From Deltaproteobacteria bacterium (GTDB lineage Bacteria; Myxococcota_A; UBA9160): a stretch of 7,591 nt of DNA. Location of the stretch: NCBI GenBank assembly GCA_003520425.1, contig DOUU01000202.1, positions 7,450-15,040 of the forward strand, given 5' to 3'. Every line of letters starts with the position of its first letter. Position 1 is the stretch's first letter. The translations under genes were made by a program, and so were the position numbers. The notes under the pieces are model-generated. The model worked only from the letters and a program-made list of their open reading frames with translations, ran no database searches and was not told where the DNA came from. Below are positions 1-5,134 of the stretch, one piece after another.

Positions 1-1273
1 TGATCTCGCGCTTACGGTTTGCGCGATGAGGTATGTCTCCGACCTCCACATCGGCAAGGTGAACCCCGAGAATCTTGCCTTCGGCTTTGACATCGACCCC
101 AAGAAATACGATTTGGCGACGCTCGTGGCGGGCGCCATTCGAGACGATCGCATTCAGCAGGCTGTCGCCGAGGCGGAACCCCACTACGGCGAAAACGGTC
201 TGCTCAAAGACGCGCTCGCCCGCTACAAGAGCTTGGCAAAAGATCACTCCGTCGGCCCTGTGCAGATCCACCCCCCAGTTCGCCCGGGCACGCCGCTTGC
301 CACCGCGCCGCAGCTTGCGCGCTGGCTCGCCGCGCTCGGGGACCTCACCGCGACCCCCGACCCACTGCCCACTGCATATCAGGGTGCGCTCGTCGATGGC
401 GTGAAGCACTTCCAAGCGCGGCATGGCCTGCCCCCGGACGGTGTCATTGGCACCTCAACCGCAGAAGCCCTCTCCGTGTCTGCCGCACAACGTGTTCGCC
501 AGATCGAATTCGCGCTCGAACGCTTGCGCTGGATCCCTCCTCTCCAACAAGGTCGGGTCGTCTTCGTGAACATCCCGGCGTTCGAGCTCTTGGCGTTCGA
601 CGACGTCGCCGCGGCGCAGGGCCCGGCGCTCCGCATGAAGATCGTGGTGGGCCGCGCCATGCGCACGCAAACGCCGGTCTTCACCGGGGTTCTCAAGACC
701 ATCGTGTTCGCCCCCTATTGGAACGTCCCGCCAAGCATCGCGCGCAAGGAGATCCTGCCGAAGCTGCGTTCGAACCCTGGCTATCTTGCCGCACAGAATA
801 TGGAGATCGTCAGCGACGGTACCCCTCTTGCGCCTTCTGCCAGCAACATCGCAATGGTCGCAAGCGGCGCCGCGCAGATCCGGCAGCGCCCCGGTCCGAA
901 GAACGCCCTCGGCCATGTCAAGTTTCTGTTTCCGAATCACAACAACGTCTACTTGCACGATACGCCGACGCAATCGGTGTTCGACAAGACGAGACGCGAC
1001 TTCAGCCACGGCTGCATTCGGCTCTCGCAGCCCGCGGCGCTCGCCGAGTGGGTGCTGCGCGAGGAGGGCGGCTGGGATGCGGACCGCGTCGCACAGGAGA
1101 TGGTCCGGACGACGGAAATGGCCGTGCCGGTTCGCAAGCCCGTGCCCGTCGTCATCTTCTACACGACGGCGGTCGCTCGGCGGGACGGGACGATCTCCTT
1201 CTACGAAGACCTCTACGGGCACGACAAGGCGCTCGAGCGGGCGCTCGCTGCCGGATATCCCTACCCGCCCTGA
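1..1273 (+). CDS. ycbB: YcbB-type murein L,D-transpeptidase, 5' end outside window
   Basis: Periplasmic enzyme that makes 3-3 (mDap-mDap) cross-links in peptidoglycan using an active-site cysteine. The reading frame is open to the left edge: codons before the ATG at 26 read DLALTVCA, and with MRYVSDLHIGKVNP they match the interior scaffold region of YcbB proteins. The ATG at 26 is therefore not the real start, and the signal peptide plus the first part of the scaffold lie upstream. Counting that ATG as residue 1, a peptidoglycan-binding domain lies near 112-155 (KHFQARHGLPPDGVIG) and the YkuD catalytic domain near 177-345. The domain contains PYWNVPPSIARKEILPKL, VYLHDTP (His311) and SHGCIRL (His328, catalytic Cys330), so the catalytic motif is intact. 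The gene meets the minus-strand YkuD_2 gene tail to tail with a 13-base overlap. Family assignment is firm; the symbol is by family resemblance. Confidence 0.93.
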   Translation, partial: DLALTVCAMRYVSDLHIGKVNPENLAFGFDIDPKKYDLATLVAGAIRDDRIQQAVAEAEPHYGENGLLKDALARYKSLAKDHSVGPVQIHPPVRPGTPLATAPQLARWLAALGDLTATPDPLPTAYQGALVDGVKHFQARHGLPPDGVIGTSTAEALSVSAAQRVRQIEFALERLRWIPPLQQGRVVFVNIPAFELLAFDDVAAAQGPALRMKIVVGRAMRTQTPVFTGVLKTIVFAPYWNVPPSIARKEILPKLRSNPGYLAAQNMEIVSDGTPLAPSASNIAMVASGAAQIRQRPGPKNALGHVKFLFPNHNNVYLHDTPTQSVFDKTRRDFSHGCIRLSQPAALAEWVLREEGGWDADRVAQEMVRTTEMAVPVRKPVPVVIFYTTAVARRDGTISFYEDLYGHDKALERALAAGYPYPP

Positions 1274-1977
1274 TCACCGCCCAGCGAGAGCACGCCGGCT
1301 GCGTGCTCTCCCGCGGGCGAATGGGAGGACAGGCGGGAGCGGTCCTCGCCGGGATGGGGGCCTGCCGCAAAGACGACGCTCCCCTCCTGAATCCGCTCAA
1401 TGATGGAGTGCGCGACCGCCGGATCGAGTGCGGGGCAACCCCAGCTCCGCCCCACGCGCCCACCGCTCTTTACCCGAAACGCTTCGCCCACATAGGCGGC
1501 GGGATGCATCACGATGTGCCGCTCCTGAGCGCGGTCGTTCACACCGGGTTCGAGGCCAAGGAGCTCCAAGGAATATCCATGCTCCCCCGCGTAGGTCTCT
1601 CCCGTCAGGAAGGCGCCGAGGCTTGAGCGGTGACTCTCCGGGTCATTGCCGAAGCGAACGGCCCGGTCAGGATCGTCGGGCGGCGCTGAACCCCTGCCAT
1701 GGGCGACATACTCGTGCATGAGGATGCGCAAGCTGTGCGGCTCAATGACCCAAAGCCTGCGCAGCGAGGACGGGAGCCCGTAGTCGATCACGGTGAGAAG
1801 CTGGTTTCGGACGAGTCCGGCTTGCTCGGCGCGGTGGTACGCGGCGAGTGCGTGCGCGAGGACCTCGCGATCGGGCAGACTCGCAGACGGACCTGAGATT
1901 GGCCCCGCGCATGCGGGATTCGTGAGCGCCCAGAGCGGCACCAGGAGAGAAAGGACGGCGAGCGCACGCGAAATCAA
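1261..1977 (-). CDS. Exported murein L,D-transpeptidase catalytic-domain protein, YkuD_2 family
   Basis: 238-residue exported protein of the YkuD_2 class, thought to be L,D-transpeptidases or related peptidoglycan-modifying enzymes. Residues 1-24 form a signal peptide (hydrophobic core AVLSLLVPLWAL, cleavage near ACA/G). Family landmarks are DYGLPSSLRRLWVIE (65-79), VAHGRGS (91-97), FLTGETYAGEHG (123-134), GLEPGVNDRA (141-150), His158 in IVMHPA and the catalytic GRSWGCPAL with Cys181. This family has WGCP where YkuD proteins have HGC. The start is TTG (1977-1975), overlapping the TGA of the upstream small gene (TTGA); an in-frame stop lies just upstream and no better start preserves the signal peptide. 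The last roughly 35 residues are Gly/Ser/His-rich, look unconserved, and are encoded up to and across the tail of the opposing ycbB-type gene. Substrate is inferred from the family only. Confidence 0.9.
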   Translation of the reverse strand: MISRALAVLSLLVPLWALTNPACAGPISGPSASLPDREVLAHALAAYHRAEQAGLVRNQLLTVIDYGLPSSLRRLWVIEPHSLRILMHEYVAHGRGSAPPDDPDRAVRFGNDPESHRSSLGAFLTGETYAGEHGYSLELLGLEPGVNDRAQERHIVMHPAAYVGEAFRVKSGGRVGRSWGCPALDPAVAHSIIERIQEGSVVFAAGPHPGEDRSRLSSHSPAGEHAAGVLSLGGDQGG

Positions 1978-2252
1978 CGCGCACCCCCCGACTGCTCAAG
2001 TTGCTCCAGGCGCTGCTCGATCCGGCGCAAGCGAATCTCCTCCTGGCTCCGATTGAAGGCGGCCTCTGCGTCGCGTTTCTGGTCTTCGAGCTGCAGTCTC
2101 TCTTCCGCGCGGCGCTGCGCGGTCCAATGCTCAAATTCCTCCGTCCCGCGCCCGAGGCTGCCGATCGGCGCTCTGCTGAGATCATCGGTTAGTCCGACGC
2201 TCGGACTAAGCCAGCAGAGCATGGCGATGGCCACAAGTGCGCGCACAGGCAC
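1974..2252 (-). CDS. Small secreted coiled-coil protein, translationally coupled to the L,D-transpeptidase
   Basis: Protein of about 90 residues that I do not recognise as a named family. The N-terminus looks like a signal peptide (Arg4, core ALVAIAMLCWL, likely cleavage after SPSVG at 20). Residues 38-87 are rich in Glu, Gln and Arg with hydrophobic residues at helix spacing (Phe40, Trp43, Leu53, Phe66, Ile73, Ile78, Leu82, Leu85), so an exported amphipathic coiled coil is likely. Its TGA overlaps the TTG start of the YkuD_2 gene by four bases, so the two are probably co-translated and work in the same compartment. The given start is GTG at 2252. The GTG at 2246, two codons later, has better spacing from the AGGGGG on the minus strand, so the true start may be 2246. 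A scaffold, tether or regulator of the transpeptidase is possible, but that is inference from context. Confidence 0.72.
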   Translation of the reverse strand: MPVRALVAIAMLCWLSPSVGLTDDLSRAPIGSLGRGTEEFEHWTAQRRAEERLQLEDQKRDAEAAFNRSQEEIRLRRIEQRLEQLEQSGGAR

Positions 2253-2350
2253 CCCCTGGTGGATGCGGCTACACGTTACCCCGATTCAGGAGAACTTTGA
2301 AAAAAAGAAGTTGCCGGTTTGTGAGGACTTGAGGCGGGAAGCCACAGGGT

Positions 2351-2389
2351 GCGATCGGGATCGCGAGCGAGAACCCTCGTGCGAGCGAG
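2351..2389. repeat. Short palindrome plus 9-base direct repeat in the leader of the coiled-coil/transpeptidase pair
   Basis: GCGATC (2351-2356) and GATCGC (2359-2364) form a palindrome around two G bases. Overlapping it, GCGAGCGAG occurs twice, at 2363-2371 and 2381-2389, 18 bases apart. The cluster lies about 100-140 bases upstream of the small gene's start on the minus strand, a plausible place for a regulator to bind. GC-rich short repeats arise easily by chance, so function is uncertain. Confidence 0.35.
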
Positions 2390-2426
2390 CCGGAGAACGA
2401 TTTTGGCTCGTTTGCTCGGAAGTCGC

Positions 2427-2445
2427 TGGGATCTTGGTGATCCCA
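2427..2445 (-). terminator. Hairpin just past the phosphatase stop, without a T tract
   Basis: TGGGATC (2427-2433) and GATCCCA (2439-2445) form a perfect 7-bp stem with a 5-base loop. The stem begins one base after the phosphatase TGA (2449-2447). No run of T follows on the minus strand, so it is not a textbook intrinsic terminator. It could protect the 3' end of the mRNA, pause polymerase or attenuate read-through into the next gene. Confidence 0.35.
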
Positions 2446-2446
2446 A

Positions 2447-3007
2447 TCACAGATTCCAGCGCTGGATGACGAACGTCTCACGCTCTTGGCCGAGGATGCT
2501 CACCGACGCCGTGGCGAGGGCAAAATAGCGTCCACCCGCCGGCTCGAGCCCCAGCCAACGCGCAGCGAGGACACGCAGAACGTGCGCATGGGCGAACAGC
2601 GCCACGTCCCCGGGAGTTGCGCGGACGCGAGCAATCACGCGATCCACGCGGCGCCCCACCTGTTCAGCGGTCTCGCCTCCAAGCGGCCCCTCGGAGAAGA
2701 CGGTCCAGCCCGGCCGGGAGCGGCGAATCTCCTCGCTCGTCGCGCCTTCGTAGCTCCCGTAGTCCCATTCCAAGAGGTCATCGCAGTTCTCTGCCGGCTC
2801 ACCGAGTCCTGCCAGACGACACGTCTCACGTGCCCGCGAGAGCGGGCTCGTGAGCACGAGCGAGAAGCTGCGCCCCGCGAGCTCCGCGCCGAGGCGCTCG
2901 GCCTGCCGGCGTCCGTTGGCAGTGAGCGGTACGTCGGTACGCCCGGTGTGCCGTCCTGCCTTGCTCCATTCCGTTTCGCCATGTCGCACGAGCACTACTT
3001 CGGCCAC
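2447..3007 (-). CDS. Histidine phosphatase family protein (phosphoglycerate mutase-like)
   Basis: 186-residue cytoplasmic enzyme of the branch-1 histidine phosphatase superfamily, which hydrolyses phosphate esters through a phospho-histidine. Key residues are RHGET at 8-12 (His9 nucleophile), SPLSRARET (54-62, Arg58), Glu80 in LLEWDYGSYEG (expected proton donor) and His140 in LFAHAHVLRVLAARWLG. Length and the final IQRWN are typical of the family, so the gene is complete. The start is GTG at 3007: on the minus strand a GGAGG lies 8 bases upstream, and translation runs straight into the RHGET strand. The usual Gly after the second catalytic His is Ala141 here. The substrate cannot be told from sequence; sugar bisphosphates, phosphoglycerate or a broad range are all possible. 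It is transcribed away from galE across 80 bases, so the two may share a control region. Confidence 0.9.
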   Translation of the reverse strand: MAEVVLVRHGETEWSKAGRHTGRTDVPLTANGRRQAERLGAELAGRSFSLVLTSPLSRARETCRLAGLGEPAENCDDLLEWDYGSYEGATSEEIRRSRPGWTVFSEGPLGGETAEQVGRRVDRVIARVRATPGDVALFAHAHVLRVLAARWLGLEPAGGRYFALATASVSILGQERETFVIQRWNL

Positions 3008-3087
3008 GCGGATTGCCTCCAGACCGTTCGCCGGTGAAGGGCGTCGCGCTCACGCTACCCTCGCGCGGCCCGCGTCGGGAGGATGCC
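3008..3087. promoter_or_regulatory. Divergent intergenic region between phosphatase gene and galE
   Basis: These 80 bases hold the 5' control regions of two genes read in opposite directions. Visible elements are ribosome binding sites: GGGAGG at 3077-3082, five bases before the galE ATG, and a minus-strand GGAGG about eight bases before the phosphatase GTG. No clear sigma-70 boxes stand out. That promoters lie here is inferred from the gene arrangement. Confidence 0.5.
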
Positions 3088-4104
3088 ATGCAAACGGAAA
3101 AGCCGCGGCCGATGAGGGTGCTGGTGGCGGGCGGGGCCGGCTACATCGGCTCCCACACGGCGAAGCGTCTGGTCGAGGCAGGACACGTCGCAGTGGTCTA
3201 CGACAACCTCTCGCGCGGCCATCGCAAGCCCGTCGAGATGTTGGGCCTGCCTGCGGTGTACGCCGACCTGGCCGATCGCACGGCGTTGGTCCATGCGCTG
3301 CGCGAGCACGGGATCGAGGTGGTGATGCATTTCGCCGCGTACGCCTACGTCGGTGAGAGCGTCGCGGAGCCGCTGCTCTACTACGACAACAACGTGGCCA
3401 CCACGATCGGCGTTCTGCGGGCCATGCGCGAGGCCGGGGTTCACCGCTTCGTCTTCAGCGGGACCTGCGCGACCTATGGCAATCCCGACCACGTTCCCAT
3501 CCGCGAGGACGCGCCGAAGCGGCCCGTCTCGCCGTACGGGCGCAGCAAGCTCATGGTCGAGGAGATCCTCGCCGACTGCCTCGCCGCCGACCCGCACTTC
3601 TCCTACGCCTCGCTGCGCTACTTCAACGCTTGTGGCTGCGCAATGGATGGAAGCCTGGGCGAGCACCACGAGCCGGAGACCCACCTCATTCCGAATGTGA
3701 TTCAAGCGATCCAGGGCGTGAAGCGTGAGCTCACCGTCTTCGGCACGGACTACCCGACCGCGGACGGGACAAACGTGCGCGACTACATCCACGTCGATGA
3801 TCTGGCGGATGCCCATATCGCCGCCATGAGTGAGCTTGAGCCGGGCCGCTCGATCGTCTGCAACCTCGGCACGGGTCGCGGCTTCTCTGTGCGTGAAATC
3901 ATTGCGGCCGCCGAGCGCGTCACCGGACGCAAGGTACCCGTCGTTTACGGGGCGCGTCGCGCGGGCGACGCGATCGCGCTCTATGCCGACCCAAGCCGCG
4001 CGCGCGAGCTATTCGGCTGGGAAGCGAAGTACAGGGACCCGGAGACAATCATCGCGTCGGTCTGGCGCTGGAGGCAGGCCCATCCCAAGGGCTATCGGGA
4101 ATGA
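3088..4104 (+). CDS. galE: UDP-glucose 4-epimerase
   Basis: 338-residue NAD-dependent short-chain dehydrogenase/reductase that interconverts UDP-glucose and UDP-galactose, feeding galactose into cell-surface glycans and the Leloir pathway. Landmarks are the Rossmann motif GGAGYIGSH (15-23), YDNLSRGH (38-45), HFAAYAYVGES (81-91), FSGTCATYG (123-131, Thr126 in the catalytic Ser/Thr position), the catalytic pair Tyr150/Lys154 in SPYGRSK, RYFNACG (177-183), THLIP (198-202) and the substrate-side VRDYIHVDDLA (230-240). The length matches the family. The start at 3088 is chosen over the in-frame ATG at 3013 because GGGAGG sits five bases before it and the Rossmann strand follows within 11 residues. 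Epimerases acting on UDP-GlcNAc or UDP-xylose share this fold, so exact substrate range is less certain than the family. A strong inverted repeat follows the stop. Confidence 0.93.
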   Translation: MQTEKPRPMRVLVAGGAGYIGSHTAKRLVEAGHVAVVYDNLSRGHRKPVEMLGLPAVYADLADRTALVHALREHGIEVVMHFAAYAYVGESVAEPLLYYDNNVATTIGVLRAMREAGVHRFVFSGTCATYGNPDHVPIREDAPKRPVSPYGRSKLMVEEILADCLAADPHFSYASLRYFNACGCAMDGSLGEHHEPETHLIPNVIQAIQGVKRELTVFGTDYPTADGTNVRDYIHVDDLADAHIAAMSELEPGRSIVCNLGTGRGFSVREIIAAAERVTGRKVPVVYGARRAGDAIALYADPSRARELFGWEAKYRDPETIIASVWRWRQAHPKGYRE

Positions 4105-4110
4105 GCGATC

Positions 4111-4130
4111 GGCTTCCGGTGCCGGAAGCC
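4111..4130. terminator. Strong inverted repeat 6 bases after the galE stop
   Basis: GGCTTCCGG (4111-4119) and CCGGAAGCC (4122-4130) form a perfect 9-bp stem around TG. In RNA the tip would open to a larger loop. Position right after the galE stop suggests a transcript end or mRNA stabiliser. The flank on the + side is A-rich (AAAACGAAAAA), not T-rich. An intrinsic terminator in the galE direction is therefore not standard, and factor-dependent termination or 3'-end protection fits better. Confidence 0.5.
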
Positions 4131-4353
4131 AAAACGAAAAACGGCGGGCCCTGCGCGCGAGATCCTGCTCCGTCTTCCTTCGGACGGGTGGGGAAAAAAC
4201 GCAAGTGGCGGCGGGATCCCAGAGCGCTGCCGCGACACGCGGGCCCCAACGCGTCCTTCCCAGCGTGCCCAGAGCCGCGCGAGGGCCCGGCGAGCGCACG
4301 AGGCCACGCGCCCTTCGAGCCTCCGCGGAAGGTCCAGGGCCGCTCATTTCGCT

Positions 4354-4371
4354 ACCGTCCGAGACGACGGT
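4354..4371. promoter_or_regulatory. Inverted repeat, candidate operator upstream of the response regulator
   Basis: ACCGTC (4354-4359) and GACGGT (4366-4371) are perfect inverted copies with a 6-base spacer, 70 bases before the chosen GTG start. Centre-to-centre spacing is 12 bases, about one helical turn, as expected for a dimeric regulator. Function, including self-regulation by the neighbouring regulator, is inference; no known operator is recognised. Confidence 0.3.
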
Positions 4372-4441
4372 CGAGCTTCTGCCATGGACTCAAGTTTGCG
4401 AGGAGGATGCGCGAACGGCGAACAGCGCTGTCAGCAGCCTC

Positions 4442-5134
4442 GTGCAGGACGACACCGTACTCATCGTCGACGACGAACCGCAGATCCGTCGGGTGGTGAA
4501 GAACGCTCTCCGCACGGAAATGGCGCGCTTTCTCGAGGCGGGTACAGGTCGGGAGGGCATCGATCTTGCCGCTTCCGCGCGTCCGGCGCTCATCGTGCTT
4601 GATCTGGGTCTGCCGGATATCGCGGGGCTCGACGTCTGCCGGGAGATTCGGCGCTGGTCGAGCGCTCCCATCGTGGTGCTTTCCGCACGCCACTCCGACC
4701 AGGAGAAGGCGCTCCTCCTCGATGCGGGCGCCGACGATTACATCACCAAACCCTTCAGCACACTCGAGTTCACGGCCCGCGTGCGCGCACACCGACGACG
4801 CTTCCAGACCGCACAGCGACAAGCCACTCCGCAGGTCATCACGGTCGGAGAGCTTCGGATTGATCTCGCGGCCCGAACGATCCGGCGCGATAGCCTGCCC
4901 ATTCATCTCACGCCGATCGAGTGGGATCTGCTCCGGACGATGGTGACCCAAGCAGGCCGGACCCTCACCCATCGCCAGCTCTTTCAGGCGGTCTGGGGAC
5001 AGGTATCCGGCGACCCCCAGCAGTATCTTCGTGTGCATGTCGCAAACCTGCGACGGAAGATCGAGCGCGATCCGGTTCGGCCGCGGCTCATCGTGACGGA
5101 GCCTGGCGTGGGCTACCGCTTCGAGTCGGCCTAG
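4442..5134 (+). CDS. kdpE: KdpE-like OmpR-family response regulator
   Basis: 230-residue DNA-binding response regulator. The receiver domain is at 5-120: acidic pair Asp10/Asp11, phospho-acceptor Asp54 in VLDLGLPD, Ser81 in VLSAR and Lys103 in ITKPF. The OmpR/PhoB winged-helix domain is at about 133-229, with LTPIEWDLL, the KdpE-like stretch YLRVHVANLRRKIE and LIVTEPGVGYRFES. The start is GTG at 4442, which places TVLIVDDE at the N-terminus as in KdpE proteins. No in-frame ATG lies near, and the only strong ribosome-binding-like motif (AGGAGG, 4401-4406) is 35 bases too far, so this start is not certain. Its TAG directly touches the ATG of the kinase gene, indicating one operon and translational coupling. 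In KdpE proper the target is the kdpFABC potassium pump, which is absent here, so the real regulon is open. Confidence 0.88.
   Translation: MQDDTVLIVDDEPQIRRVVKNALRTEMARFLEAGTGREGIDLAASARPALIVLDLGLPDIAGLDVCREIRRWSSAPIVVLSARHSDQEKALLLDAGADDYITKPFSTLEFTARVRAHRRRFQTAQRQATPQVITVGELRIDLAARTIRRDSLPIHLTPIEWDLLRTMVTQAGRTLTHRQLFQAVWGQVSGDPQQYLRVHVANLRRKIERDPVRPRLIVTEPGVGYRFESA

Larger units (their letters stand above)
2253..2446 (-). other. Noncoding gap between phosphatase and small coiled-coil gene
   Basis: No credible gene. Read on the minus strand, this is the leader region of the small-protein/YkuD_2 pair. It contains a 7-bp inverted repeat next to the phosphatase stop (2427-2445), a looser CGAGCC/GGCTCG inverted repeat (2386-2391 and 2405-2410), a 14-base near-palindrome and a 9-base direct repeat (2351-2389), and a run of seven T on the minus strand (2306-2300). 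No GC-rich stem precedes that T run, so it is not a standard terminator. I see no promoter with convincing -35 and -10 boxes. Confidence 0.6.
4105..4441. other. 337-base region without a convincing gene between galE and the response regulator
   Basis: All three forward frames are largely open here, but the translations are Arg/Pro/Ala-rich and match nothing I know; this is the usual effect of high GC. The region holds the post-galE inverted repeat (4111-4130), a run of six A near 4194-4199, a small CCGCG/CGCGG hairpin (4230-4242), and the ACCGTC/GACGGT inverted repeat (4354-4371). AGGAGG occurs at 4401-4406 with no start codon at a useful distance. The promoter of the two-component pair is presumably here, but I cannot place it. 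Confidence 0.55.

Noticed and set aside
718..1626. Plus-strand open frame spanning the ycbB-type end and the YkuD_2 gene
   Set aside because: Arg/Ala/Gly-rich, no domain, and it crosses two real genes on opposite strands.
2300..2306. Run of seven A (T on the minus strand) as an intrinsic terminator
   Set aside because: No GC-rich stem precedes the T run on the minus strand, and no gene ends just before it on +.
2269..2481. 70-codon minus-strand frame in the gap after the phosphatase
   Set aside because: It overlaps the phosphatase end, lacks a ribosome site and resembles nothing; the region has repeats that suggest control DNA.
3013..3087. Upstream in-frame ATG for galE adding 25 residues
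   Set aside because: The extension is Pro/Arg-rich and unlike GalE, while the ATG at 3088 has GGGAGG at ideal spacing.
3055..3816. Minus-strand frame opposite galE
   Set aside because: Shadow of galE; no start context or motif of its own.
4105..4441. Possible missed or decayed gene between galE and the response regulator
   Set aside because: Open frames exist on both strands, but none gives a recognisable protein or a ribosome site with a start; high GC explains the openness.
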